64,000 bases of DNA, taken from NCBI GenBank assembly GCA_037833965.1, contig AP031356.1, positions 21,040,501-21,104,500 on the forward strand, read 5' to 3'. Origin of the DNA: Marchantia polymorpha subsp. ruderalis (taxonomy: Eukaryota > Streptophyta > Marchantiopsida > Marchantiales > Marchantiaceae). The translations under genes and the position numbers were made by a program. Below the pieces are notes generated by a model, which saw only the letters and a list, made by a program, of their open reading frames with translations, was not told the origin of the DNA and ran no database searches. Of the stretch, positions 29,433-40,248 are shown in pieces (the first letter of the stretch is position 1; every line of letters begins with the position of its first letter).

Positions 29433-32282
29433 TTCGTCTTCCGGCTGAATAGCTTCCGTCTCTTCTTCTTCTTCCACCGAACAGCAGGCAACGAATCCCA
29501 CGAAGTAATCGGATTCGGTACCACTGGAATCCGATCGCGCGGTCGACTCACTGTCCTCGCCCGATGTGTAACCTGCACTTGTCGATGGGGTCTCTCCTTC
29601 GTGCCTGACCCTATTCCAGGGCACTGTAATGGTTTTGGTCGGTTCCGAAGGATGAGGAAACTTAAGGCGATGTCTTCGCCAGTCACATCTGACTTGTGCA
29701 CCATATAGCCATGGTCGCCCGAGCAGAACGTCATAGCCCTGCTTCATCATCGGTTGAAGGATGATATACGTCAACCGAAAGTCCGCACCCCCGATGGTTG
29801 TCTTGACATTGCGCAGCATACCTGCAGGCATTCTCCGCGTCTGATCCGCTAATCTCAACACACGCTTCGAGGGTTCGTATTGACTGAACCCCAAGGCTCT
29901 CGCTGTATCCTCCGTCATTATGTTGACTCCTGATCCAGAGTCGATTGGCACTCTGCGTACACAACATCCTGCTATCTCCACATCGATCTCGGGTGGCCCT
30001 TGGTCTTCGCTCTCCACTTGATATACTTGAGAGGATGTGGACGCGCGCGGCTTCCGCGGATGCCGTAGCGAAAGCATCAACATTCTCCGATACGTCTTAT
30101 TGTCCTCCAAGAGCTGCTTGAACGTAATGTTCACTTTTCGACTCCCGAGATCCTCAACCAAGTCATAGTGGGCGCGTTGGGGCGCCGGGGTCGGCGACGC
30201 TCTGCGAGGTTCCACGGTGGCTGCCAACTTCGCCCCAAGGGAGGATGTCAGGTCTGGCCGCGGTGGATCCTTTTGAGTGCGGATCGCTTCCTGCAACAGG
30301 TTGGCTACCTCGTTGCGGATATCCGGAGCATAGTCCCGTTTCAGTAGGCGCACTGGCTCGTCCTCGACTGCTGCCTGGGGGCGCACCGCTGGTGCCTCCC
30401 GCGTAGTCAAAGACTTCCGAGCAGGTCGCGAGTCGGACTTGCTGGATGTCTTCTCCTTTCCTTTTCCCGTCCGGTCGGCGGTTCTCCGTTCGTGCTTGCG
30501 AGTGTCACGCTCTTGCTCCTTGGATTTCTTGGAGCTACGAGTTTCGACCCGTGCGCACATAACCTCTTCAGCCGGCCATTCTTCGTCTTCGCCATCCCCG
30601 TCTGAACCTACTTCGACCTGGTTAACTTGCACGTCCTCCTTGGCAGGAGTGTTCACAAATCGTACCACTGGCCGAGGGACTGGTGGCTGATCACACTCTG
30701 GCGCAGTGTGCCCGACCTTCTTGCAATTGCTACATGTCGGAGCATAATCGTTTCGCCTTTTTGGATGGGGACACTGCGGTGAGAAGTGCCCAACTTCCCC
30801 GCAATTATAACAAGCTCGCGGTGGCGGTGGGTCAAACGTCCCTGGAGGTGCTCTCCGCCTCACAGGTACCGTAGTGGCCCGATCCACCGGAATATATCGT
30901 GGAACTTGCATTGCTGAAACCGCAGGAGGGGTAGGCACCGACTGGACGGCATAGGCTGTCTCTTCGCTAGCCTCTCCATAGTACTGAGGGTGCTCTCCAT
31001 AGTACTGAGGGTGCTCTCCATAGTACGGTTGCGCCCACTCTACTGCGTTGACTGGATATGACGGCCGGGTGGTAAGGCACTCGGTGTTTGCATGTCCCAC
31101 CGCCCCGCACGTAGTACACCATAAGTTCGCTCGCACTCTCCCGGGTGATTTTCGGCGATCATGCCCGCCTACCACTTGAACCTTGAGATCGGCGAAGTCC
31201 TTCACAAGGGTCTCCATCTTCGAAGCTATATCTCCCGGCGCTCTGTCCGTAGTCACTCGTCGGATGCCCTTTTTCTTCGCTGACCCATGCTTCTTCCTCT
31301 TCTTCTCCTCCTCCGACGATGAGGTTTCCTCTTCTTCGGATGAAGAACGGTTCTCGTCCGAAGACGATTCCTCCGATGACGGAGTTGTACCTCTACGCCG
31401 TCTTCGCCCTCCCTTCGGTTTGCGCTCCTTCGACTCCCGTCTCTCTCTCCCTCTTCGGTTGAGAGTGGAAGTTTCGAAGGCTTCTGCCGATGCAATCACA
31501 TCCTCAATAGTGTCGCACTTGCTGCGTCGGCAAAAAGTCTCCATCTCCCGAGTTAAACCGGTCACGTACCAATCCACAGCTTGTTGTACCGAGAAAGGGG
31601 ACCCTGGTCCTGTTTTCGGTATTCTGTCGAGGAGGTCCATAAATCTCTCAGTGTAGTCACGCAGACTCTCCTTCTTCTCTCGCTGCAAATTACGTAACTT
31701 CGTCAAAACCCGGCTGTCGTAGCCGAGCTCGCGAAAGCGACGAAGGAACTTCTCCTTCAGCTGGGCCCATGTTGTCAACCCAGTCGGATCGATGCTCTCG
31801 TGATTATACCAACTCCTCGCTTTCTTCCGCAGAAGGCTTGGAAAGATCCTTAGTCGGTCGTCGTCTGCGATCTCGCGATTGGCAATAGACACCGACTCGA
31901 ATAACTTGATGTATGAATCTGCATCGTCGTCATCCCCACTCCCTTTGTACTTCGGGTAGGAATGTTTAGTAATCGGCTGAGGTAGCCGCACATTGGCTTG
32001 TCCATCCGCCATCAGTGTGTCTGTCGACGGTCCTCGGGCGGTCGGTTGTACTTCACTAGGCGGGTCCGTGCAAGGAATATCTAGTAGAACTGTAAGCACC
32101 AAGTTTGGTTCCGAGTCGCCGGGGGTAGGTTCCCCAAGGATGTCGGCCGAACTAGGCTTAGGTACTCTTTTTGGTGTTTTCTTGGTTTGACGCCGTGTCT
32201 CTTCCACGGCCTTCTCTGAATCTCGTCGGAACTTGCGGACAGCTCTAGCACTTAGGTTGCTCCCGCCAGCCCCAGTCGACAT
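29430..32282 (-). CDS. gag: Gag with C-terminal aspartic protease (element 2)
   Basis: A 950-aa ORF homologous to element 1 Gag. It has a basic N-terminus, a capsid domain (SYIKLFESVSIANRE, ARSWYNHES, YTERFMDLLDRIP), a Ser/Glu-rich tract, three CCHC knuckles (CTTCGAVGHANTEC, CYNCGEVGHFSPQC, CSNCKKVGHTAPEC), a short tandem repeat of YYGEHPQ between the first and second knuckle, and a retropepsin with VPIDSGSG and LLGRPWLYGA. The start ATG lies 47 nt after the primer site in the minus direction. The final codons are followed by UAG in a readthrough context. Confidence 0.95.
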   Translation of the reverse strand: MSTGAGGSNLSARAVRKFRRDSEKAVEETRRQTKKTPKRVPKPSSADILGEPTPGDSEPNLVLTVLLDIPCTDPPSEVQPTARGPSTDTLMADGQANVRLPQPITKHSYPKYKGSGDDDDADSYIKLFESVSIANREIADDDRLRIFPSLLRKKARSWYNHESIDPTGLTTWAQLKEKFLRRFRELGYDSRVLTKLRNLQREKKESLRDYTERFMDLLDRIPKTGPGSPFSVQQAVDWYVTGLTREMETFCRRSKCDTIEDVIASAEAFETSTLNRRGRERRESKERKPKGGRRRRRGTTPSSEESSSDENRSSSEEEETSSSEEEKKRKKHGSAKKKGIRRVTTDRAPGDIASKMETLVKDFADLKVQVVGGHDRRKSPGRVRANLWCTTCGAVGHANTECLTTRPSYPVNAVEWAQPYYGEHPQYYGEHPQYYGEASEETAYAVQSVPTPPAVSAMQVPRYIPVDRATTVPVRRRAPPGTFDPPPPRACYNCGEVGHFSPQCPHPKRRNDYAPTCSNCKKVGHTAPECDQPPVPRPVVRFVNTPAKEDVQVNQVEVGSDGDGEDEEWPAEEVMCARVETRSSKKSKEQERDTRKHERRTADRTGKGKEKTSSKSDSRPARKSLTTREAPAVRPQAAVEDEPVRLLKRDYAPDIRNEVANLLQEAIRTQKDPPRPDLTSSLGAKLAATVEPRRASPTPAPQRAHYDLVEDLGSRKVNITFKQLLEDNKTYRRMLMLSLRHPRKPRASTSSQVYQVESEDQGPPEIDVEIAGCCVRRVPIDSGSGVNIMTEDTARALGFSQYEPSKRVLRLADQTRRMPAGMLRNVKTTIGGADFRLTYIILQPMMKQGYDVLLGRPWLYGAQVRCDWRRHRLKFPHPSEPTKTITVPWNRVRHEGETPSTSAGYTSGEDSESTARSDSSGTESDYFVGFVACCSVEEEEETEAIQPEDE

Positions 32283-32328
32283 TCACCGAGCATGGCTGCT
32301 CGTAAAAACCCCGGTGTTGACGCAACTG

Positions 32329-32346
32329 TCCCCGGCAGCGGCGCCA
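32329..32346 (-). other. Primer binding site (tRNA-Asp type, element 2)
   Basis: The reverse complement reads TGGCGCCGCTGCCGGGGA, identical to element 1. It is separated from the LTR2 end (32370) by 23 nt. Confidence 0.8.
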
Positions 32347-33313
32347 AAAAAGAAGTTGTCGGCTTCTTATGTAATAACCCACTAAAGGCTAAAACTGCAA
32401 TATAGTGGTAGAAAGGTCGAACCCACAGGGACAGAGGAACACACAGGGTATAAAGTGTCACGTTTTAACAGACTATTGAGGAGTTTGAATTCTCAGGCAA
32501 TTGTCACTCCCAGAAATACTGCAAGTGTCCACTCGGAGCGCACTCGGAGGTCGCACAGTGCAGCGTAACACACACACACACACCTGAAACTACAGAAACA
32601 CAACCCAGAGATCCGTTAGGACCTCTACTTCAAGATTTCAGGGGGAAAGTCTCTCACGAGCACACTCGGCAAAGCTGCGGGCAGTGACTTCCAACTCCGG
32701 CTTTTACAACGCTTCCACTAGCTTGCTGCTAGTGTAGGAAACCCGGTTTGGACTGCCTACTTCGGATCGAAGTCACTCATACGCGGTGAACAACACTCTC
32801 AACTCACAAAACGCGCAGAGAACACAGGTCCACACTGAAGGACTCACTGTGAAACGTTCCAGTAACACAACAACAGTCTATTAAAGAGTTTGAATTCTCA
32901 AGCACTTGTCATTCCCAGAAATACTACAGGGGTTACCCTCAAGGCACCTGCTGCAGCGTAACCTGAATTTACAACCAAGGCTTACACGAAGTAGCAAAAC
33001 TTCACTTTGGCATTCAGGGGAAAAATCCCAAAGGAGTACAATCAGAAAGAAACACTCGAAGGTGTAGGGGCGAAACTGTTCAAGTATCTAACTAGTCACT
33101 GGCTCTGAGCATCGGCAGTCACCCGCAGGTGCAAATCCGAACTACTCAAGTCTCTAACCAATGTACTAGCTCTGAACATTCGGCCGAAGGCCTTCAGCTA
33201 CAAAATGCGGAACGCTAAGTTGTAACTCCTCGTGCGTGGTGACAGAACTCAAGGACACAAACACGCAAAGGAAATGGGTTCCTGAACTATACTTCTGAGT
33301 TTGGGAAAGAACC

Positions 33314-33342
33314 CCAGGCAAAACGCCTGGAACTATTTTATA
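33314..33342 (-). promoter_or_regulatory. TATA box and hairpin (LTR2), probable promoter of element 2
   Basis: Hairpin CCAGGC-AAAAC-GCCTGG at 33314-33330 and TATA box at 33337-33342 (minus strand). Transcription would run leftwards into R/U5 and gag. Confidence 0.6.
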
Positions 33343-33378
33343 CCTTCTAAGTCCTACCTAGCACTACACTGCACTACG

Positions 33379-36264
33379 CTACACGCCTGCACGGAACCAC
33401 GCTACACTACACTCCGCGGAACCTGTACTACGTCTCCTGCGCGGCCGACTGCCGCGCACTAGCTCCCTACCCTGCCACTCTTCCGCTCGACTACGCAGTC
33501 CCAACCGCTGCAACGCCGCGGACACCTCCCCCTCGAGGGCGGACATGGTATCCTGTGCCTTCGACAGAAAGGCCTTGAGCTTCTTCGCTACCTTCCGCCG
33601 ACTCCTACTGTCGCCTGACAACAACCCGGCTGCGCGCAATTCAAACTCCCGCAGTGTGAGTTTCTCCTGCGCCTTCACTTCCCAGTGGGCGTAGCCCTTG
33701 AGACAGTGGGCGACTCGCCTCGCCGTCTCCACCTTCGTGCGATCCGCCTCCTTCCTGCGATCCTCTTCAATGGTCACTAATTGCGATTCGGCTTCAGCAC
33801 GTTGCGCCCTCAATTCGCCACACTCTGACTGCAGACTGCGGATTAATTCTTCATCCGCCTGCCGTGCGAGCTGACATTGTTCCAACAACCGCGTCTGTCG
33901 CACGAGCTTCTCTGACAAAATCCGATTCTCGGCCTGCTCAGAGTTGAGTGCTTCCTTGACCTTCACCTGCTCCTTGGTGAGCTCGCCCAGTTTCTCATCC
34001 TTCATCTTCTCGGAGTGCTTGTAGAATTTCTGATTAAGCTTGTACTGTCCCCACAAGCACTCATGCTTCTCCTTCAAGTCCCTCAACTCCTGGTCCACTC
34101 TAGCTAATAGCTTGCTGGTGTGGACTTTAGTGCGAGTCCGCCTGCGCACTAACTCGATGTAAGATCCCGGCTGGAGTGGGTCGGCGTATTTATCGACCTT
34201 GCGATCCAAGTACCGCAGCAACGGAATCACCTGCTCAGAGAGCGCCGCCGCCGGCGCTCCAACAATTTCCTCCTCCTCCTCCTCGGTGTCTTCTGCTCCT
34301 GACATTTCTTCCGTGGAGCCTCCGTCCTCATCATCCGAGTGGAGAATTTCAGTCGCCATTGATTGCGTCGGCGACTGCCCCGAGTGGGGCTGCACGTCCT
34401 CGACGTGTGCTGCCTGCGAAGGCACGGCTGCAGCCTCGCTGCTCGTCGCCAAAATGTCTAAGGCGGAAGGCGAATGTATCCGAGCGGCATCCCCGTCGCT
34501 CGCTGGTTGATTGCCCACCGCATTCTCTCTGTCGCCGTCGTCCGTCGCCGAAGGCGATCGAGCGGAGGGTGGCTGCGCGGGGTTGGATTGCGCATCGCGC
34601 ATCGAGATGTCGTCCCGCGGACAGTCACTCCGCTCCTCCGTCTGCTGCTCCCTTGATCGGTCCGTGGGGGCTGTGTCCGGCCCGTGCGCAGGCGCATGTG
34701 CCGGCGCCTTGTCCGCCGCAGGCGTAGCGCCGCGGACATCTATCGCCGAAGGCGACATGGCCGGGGGCCGCACGCCCGATGCTCCTTGGCCTATAGGCCC
34801 TACCGCCGAAGGCGCATCTATCGGCGTACTTCCCGCCGATGGTGCGGCCTCCGCACGCTCTCTGCTCGTATCCCCTCGGCTCGAAGGCCCTGGCGCCGAA
34901 GGCGCGAATTGCGGCGCGTGGTGCGCCGGAGGGTCTGGCCCCGAGGGCCGGTGTCTCGTAGGCGGTTCTTCCGCCGGCTCCTTCCCCTTCCTACGTTGGA
35001 ACGGGGGTGATTCTTGCCTGTGCACAGGCGGCACGTGTGGAGGTGTTCTGTGCACAGGCGACCTGTGCACAGGCGAGCGCCTGTGCACAGGCGGACTGCT
35101 CCTTCCCACGCGTAAGCGTAGATCCACGTCCACTTGTGTTCGCCGATCCGCGGAGGCTCGTCCGTCCGCGGAGGTTCGCCTGTGCGCAAACGGAACATCT
35201 GTCCGCATCGCACGTGGTAACTCCGGAGGCCCTTGGCCCGTAGGCGGCCTCTCTCCCGACGAGGTTGCAGCGTGGCCCGTCGCTCCTGCGGTCGTCCGCG
35301 CTTCTTCTCGCCTCTCTGGCGACGCACTTCCTATCTCCGTCGCAATCGTCGCCGTGTCTGCACTGTCAGCTGGCAACACCAGTCTGCGTGCCTTCTGCTT
35401 CGGCCGGCTGTATGGCTCGCACAGCGGCCGCGGTCGAATGGGAACAGAGAGTTCTTGATGCTGCTCCTCTTCGGCCTCTTCCCTCCATCGCCGCTTCCGC
35501 GGCACTCGCGCTGCAGGGGTGTGTCTCCCTTCATCCCTCCGTCTTGATGGGGTAGAAGTCGGTGACTCCTCCGCATCAGTGTCGACCTCGTTCTCCCGCA
35601 CATACTTCCCGGGATGGTCGATGGACAATGGCGGAAAATGTTCAAGCTCCGCCGCTGTCAAACAATTCCGCTGTCGATAAAAATTGATGAGGAAAGGAGA
35701 AAGATGGTTTAGCGTTCCCCCCTTCTCCTCAAACGCGTGCTGTCGCATCACTCTGTGCAGGATGCTCGCCCAGTGAATTGGAGTTCCCTCGATGACGCAC
35801 TCCACAAAAGAGACCTGCCACAATGTGATGTAGCAGGCGCGGTGCGGCTGCAGTAATTGCATCAGCGCCGCGGACAAAGTCCGGCGAAATCGATCTTTGT
35901 AATCACGGGTCCTGTACCCATTCTTGGTAGACCTCCCGGTCTTGAACAGCTCCACAAATTGCGCTTCTTCTTGCTTGGTCACCTTGATGCTCTCGCTGTC
36001 GAAAAGGAGATGCCCTGGCATGCCAGCACATCTTCCCAACGCCTGCGCCCAATCTTGGACTGTCCACCGGTCAACATGCGGACGCAATCCGCGCGAGGGT
36101 GGTCCCTGTGGCTCTAGCCACTCGCGCACCATATTCGCGCAGATGTAATTCCATCCCCATAGCAAGAAATCGAGCTTTCTTGCTATTAAGCGCTCTTCGA
36201 AAGCGCGCAGCCCGTTCTGCGGCAGGCGAAGTGGCACTATCCGCAATCTGCTCGGTCTCGTCAT
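33379..36264 (-). CDS. U3-encoded coiled-coil protein (LTR2, 961 aa)
   Basis: Near-identical to the LTR1 inner copy. The differences I noticed in the predicted protein are one Met/Ile change near the start and one SPVHR unit fewer. It is open throughout. As it lies in the 5' LTR of the element, its coding region is upstream of the TATA box. A separate upstream promoter would be needed to express this copy. Confidence 0.8.
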   Translation of the reverse strand: MTRPSRLRIVPLRLPQNGLRAFEERLIARKLDFLLWGWNYICANMVREWLEPQGPPSRGLRPHVDRWTVQDWAQALGRCAGMPGHLLFDSESIKVTKQEEAQFVELFKTGRSTKNGYRTRDYKDRFRRTLSAALMQLLQPHRACYITLWQVSFVECVIEGTPIHWASILHRVMRQHAFEEKGGTLNHLSPFLINFYRQRNCLTAAELEHFPPLSIDHPGKYVRENEVDTDAEESPTSTPSRRRDEGRHTPAARVPRKRRWREEAEEEQHQELSVPIRPRPLCEPYSRPKQKARRLVLPADSADTATIATEIGSASPERREEARTTAGATGHAATSSGERPPTGQGPPELPRAMRTDVPFAHRRTSADGRASADRRTQVDVDLRLRVGRSSPPVHRRSPVHRSPVHRTPPHVPPVHRQESPPFQRRKGKEPAEEPPTRHRPSGPDPPAHHAPQFAPSAPGPSSRGDTSRERAEAAPSAGSTPIDAPSAVGPIGQGASGVRPPAMSPSAIDVRGATPAADKAPAHAPAHGPDTAPTDRSREQQTEERSDCPRDDISMRDAQSNPAQPPSARSPSATDDGDRENAVGNQPASDGDAARIHSPSALDILATSSEAAAVPSQAAHVEDVQPHSGQSPTQSMATEILHSDDEDGGSTEEMSGAEDTEEEEEEIVGAPAAALSEQVIPLLRYLDRKVDKYADPLQPGSYIELVRRRTRTKVHTSKLLARVDQELRDLKEKHECLWGQYKLNQKFYKHSEKMKDEKLGELTKEQVKVKEALNSEQAENRILSEKLVRQTRLLEQCQLARQADEELIRSLQSECGELRAQRAEAESQLVTIEEDRRKEADRTKVETARRVAHCLKGYAHWEVKAQEKLTLREFELRAAGLLSGDSRSRRKVAKKLKAFLSKAQDTMSALEGEVSAALQRLGLRSRAEEWQGRELVRGSRPRRRRSTGSAECSVAWFRAGV

Positions 36265-37760
36265 TGCGTTCCTGGGGTTCGCTCGCCCGCTCATTCTACT
36301 TCCGCACTGTCCGCGTTTCTTTCTCTCTCGGCAAACTCTAATCGCTCTCAATTCCAAATCACGCGCACTCACTTCTCCCTCAATCAACAAGAAATCTCCT
36401 GAGCGACGACGACGAGAATGTTCCGCAGCCAGCAGATGGATGCGCGCAGCGCGCACAAGAGATTGGAATCGCGAATTCAAGAATGGGACGCTCTCCGCCG
36501 CCTGGTCGAAGGTCATGGTCGTCTCTTGGTCGTGAAGAACGTCTCACTTGATGGCCGCGCCGGCTGTACGCTGGAACGGTCCTCGCTCTCACGCGCGGCT
36601 TCACGCTCCGCCGTCGTCGATTAAACTCTCACGCTCGAATTGGCGGATTTGAACTCCGCGAGCGTGTCACCCTCCGGACATGGGGGCGTAGCGCCGAAGG
36701 CGAGTTTTCCGCCTTGCGCGGTACACTTGTTCGTACCGCCCCTCGGCCAATCTCCTTCTGCCTTGACGCGTGCGTCCGCATGTCGGACAAAAATTCAACT
36801 CCTGCCTGTGCGCAGGCAGGGGCCTCGGCGGATTCTCCGCCGGCGCGGAACTTGAACATCCTCCTGTGCACAGGCGTTCGCCTGTGCGCAGGCGAATTCC
36901 GTCCGCGGCGCTGCGCTGGCTCGGAAGGCGTTGACCGTGGTCAGCCGTCTCCGTCCAGTCTGTCCGTTCCTTGTCTCTCCGTCGGCGCTTCCGCCACCGC
37001 AACTCCGTCCGTCCAAGAGCGCATCCACCCGTGCCGTCCGCATGGTCCGTACCGATTGGATTACTCTGGCGGTCTTCCGACGTACGCTGCGCTGCGCTGG
37101 CGCGGAAGGCGCCGTACACTTTCTACCTCACAAGGCGCATTTCTAGGGCCCAAGGCGGATCTCCCGCCGACGCCGAAGTGCCTGTGCACAGGCGAACGCC
37201 TGTGCGTAGGCGGACTTCGCGCCTTCCCTAACCCTACTTCGCCTGTGCACAGGCGAACGCCTTCGTCCGCGCATAGGACAAAACTTGAATCCCCCTTCCG
37301 CGCAGGCGGAATTCGCGCCGGTGGCGAAATCCTTCCGCCGGGGGCGACCGCCTCCGTTTCTTCCAGTAGCGATAACTCCCTAAGTCCTCGTCCGTTCCAA
37401 GCGTTCTTGGGCTCGTTGGAATCAGCGCGTCGAGCTCTTTCCAACGGGATCCAAACTTGGTCAAGGCGCCCGAGGGTTACCTAATTACGAGGGTTTCCCT
37501 ACAGCCGCGGACGCAACCTCCGAAGGCGGGTTTTGCGCCTTGCGCCGTAGAGATCCTAACTGCGGAGCTCGCAGGGAGGGTGGTGCCTGACCTTACTACT
37601 GCACCCCAAATCCCAGATTCTACAAGATCCCTCGAGAATCCCCGCGATCTTCCGGATTCACTCTGTTTTGATGTACCGAAGGCTATTTACAATGCTGCCG
37701 GGGTACAGTTTTCCAAAAATGTTTTAATTTCCTCAAAATTGCCAAAAGTGGGGTACCACA

Positions 37761-39237
37761 GTCCCCAGGAGCGAGAGGGACAAACTCCACAGGCTAGGCC
37801 ACAGCCGGCACAGGTGACCTGTGATCATTGTCATCGACCGGGTCACCCTCGAGAGCGTTGCTTTGACCTTCATCCTGAGTTGAGATCTGGAGGTAGAGGT
37901 CGTGGAGGTGATGCTCCGCGAGGCCGAGGTGGTCGAGGTGGCAGAGGTGGTAGAGGTGGTAGAGGTACCGGGACCATTGAGCGTACCGCAGCGAGTGCTA
38001 CTTCTGCCACAGAGAGCGCTATGGCTGCTCGGATTGAGCAGTTGGAGCAGAGGCTTGCTGCTATGGCCGGTCTGGGGGCGAGCACTTCCACATCTTACGA
38101 GGGAGAGGATTTCTCCTATTTGGCCAGTGCAGCACAGGTTGAGGCATCAGTTGCAGTGACCAGAGGTGGTGCTCGCACTTCAGAGCCACGTGGTGCGACT
38201 GTGGAGTTGGACCCTCAGAGGGGTGAGGGTGGACGTCAGTCTAGACTTCCCCAGTCCTTTTTGTTGTCAGAGGTGGGTAGCAGTTCATCTATGAGACCTG
38301 CACCGCCTACTGACACTAGAGTGAGAACTGAGGTTCTTACATCATCTGTTGTGGGCGCAGACGTGCCATCTAGTGCAGTGATGCGGATGGCCACTTCAGT
38401 CTTGCGATCTCCATTGTTCTCAGCCACGGAGTTGATAGACTGTGGTATTGATTTGGCTCGAGTATTTCGGGTAGCTGCCACGTCGTGTGAGCGTGGGAGA
38501 GTCGCTGCTACTAGTGCCGAGATAAGTGAGGATACAGTTGAGGACCCATCCTCAACGTCTACATTGTTCGAGGAGACGACTTGGCAGGCCGCAGCGGCGA
38601 GGATGGAGTCCTTACCAGCTCGCCCAGCCATTGATCGCGAGAGTATTGTCCCTGGTGTATGTATGGTGGACAACCGAAGTGGTCTATTTCGGTTAGTGAG
38701 TTCTACTGGACAGGTGTATGTCCCAGCCAGAGTTTTGTTGGATTCTGGTGCACAGCCCTTGATGTTGGGCAAGGCTGCATGCATTAGTTTGGGCATTCGG
38801 AGGTCCGAGTTGGAACCTTGCCCATTCCAGATCCAGACATCCCTTGGTGGTGCCAGCAATAGGTCTTACTTTATGACCAGGGAGAGCATAGCGGTGCAGT
38901 TGAGGCATGATCACCCTCATGATAGCTCGCAGTTTGGAGTTCGTGCTGTGGTTACATCAGCAGAGTCATATGATGTGCTTGTTGGTGGAGTGGTGTTATA
39001 CCCGATGGGCTTCCGGATGGACTATTGGACGGAGACTGCCGCATATCGTCCTGGTTGGCAGTCCGGAGATGGACGTTTGAGCGAGCTGCCAGTGAGATTT
39101 ATTTCTCGGGATCGACCTCTTGGATCTTCGTCAGCGGTCTTGGCATCTGTAGCAGGTTTTAGCGGAGTGCTTACCTGGCCCGATGACTTGTTGGAGGGGA
39201 ACATGTCTGCCGACGATACCTCAGTCTACGAGGATGT
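37761..39237 (+). pseudogene. Duplicated gag-protease fragment of the gag-DNMT element
   Basis: This segment equals 17867-19343 at a constant offset of 19894, with few changes (for example Leu/Ser and Met/Val near its end). It begins mid-way through the first zinc knuckle and ends at the same GATGT before an LTR. It is open in frame, and the frame even continues backwards into LTR2, but it has no start of its own. Confidence 0.9.
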
Positions 39238-40183
39238 TGTAATAACCCACTAAAGGCTAAAACTGCAATATAGTGGTAGAAAGGTCGAACCCACAGGGAC
39301 AGAGGAACACACAGGGTACAAAGTGTCACGTTTTAACAGACTATTGATGAGTTTGAATTCTCAGGCGACTGTCACTCCCAGAAATACTGCAAGTGTCCAC
39401 TCGGAGCGCACTCGGAGGTCACACAGTGCAGCGTAACACACACACACACACACACACCTGAAACTATAGAAACACAACCCAGAGATCCGTTAGGACCTCT
39501 ACTTCAAGATTTCAGGAGGAAAGTCTCTCACGAGCACACTCGGCAAAGCTGCGGGCAGTGACTTCCAACTCCGGCTTTTACAACGCTTCCACTAGCTTGC
39601 TGCTAGTGTAGGAAACCCGGTTTGGACTACCTACTTCGGATCGAAGTCACTCAGACGCGGTGAACAACACTCTCAACTCACAAAACGCGCAGAGAACACA
39701 GGTCCACACTGAAGGACTCACTGTGAAACATTCCAGTAACACAACAACAGTCTATTGAAGAGTTTGAATTCTCAGGCACTTGTCATTCCCAGAAATACTA
39801 CAGGGGTTACCCTCAAGGCACCTGTTGCAGCGTAACCTGAATTTACAACCAAGGCTTACACGAAGTAGCAAAACTTCACTTTGGCATTCAGGGGAAAAAT
39901 CCCAAGGAGTACAATCGGAAAGAAACACTCGAAGGTGTAGGGGCGAAACTGTTCAAGTATCTAACTAGTCACTGGCTCTGAGCATCGGCAGTCACCCGCA
40001 GGTGCAGATCCGAACTACTCAAGTCTCTAACCAATGTACTAGCTCTGAACATTCGGCCGAAGGCCTTCAGCTACAAAATGCGGAACGCTAAGTTGTAACT
40101 CCTCGTGCGTGGTGACAGAACTCAAGGACACAAACACGCAAAGGAAATGGGTTCCTGATCTGCACTTCTGATGGGAAAGAACC

Positions 40184-40212
40184 CCAGGCAAAACGCCTGG
40201 AACTATTTTATA
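40184..40212 (-). promoter_or_regulatory. TATA box and hairpin (LTR3)
   Basis: Hairpin at 40184-40200 and TATA box at 40207-40212, the same layout as in LTR2. Confidence 0.55.
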
Positions 40213-40248
40213 CCTTCTAAGTCCTACCTAGCACTACACTGCACTACG

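Larger units (their letters stand above)
19344..37760 (-). mobile_element. Element 2: Ty3/Gypsy retrotransposon with giant LTRs, minus strand
   Basis: In minus orientation: LTR2 (37760-32370), primer site, gag, in-frame UAG, pol, polypurine tract, LTR1 (26551-19344). The intact part of LTR1 and LTR2 differ by only a few substitutions and one 15-bp unit over about 5 kb, so insertion was recent. gag and pol are open. The left LTR is rearranged: its outer 2.1 kb comes from an LTR3-like copy. The right end joins a gag-protease fragment exactly at the LTR terminus (37760/37761), which marks the original insertion site of this element. Confidence 0.93.
32370..37760 (-). repeat. LTR2: right (5') LTR of element 2 (5391 bp)
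   Basis: On the plus strand it begins TGTAATAACCC and ends GGGGTACCACA. It contains R/U5 with the internal repeat and (CA)n, the TATA/hairpin (33314-33342), the U3 ORF (33379-36264) and a palindrome-rich U3 region (about 36690-37340). Confidence 0.95.

Noticed and set aside
37457-37760. Open frame running from LTR2 into the duplicated gag fragment, giving an apparent 598-aa protein
   Set aside because: It is a chance fusion of antisense LTR sequence with the gag fragment at the insertion boundary. The same LTR stretch in LTR1 leads nowhere.
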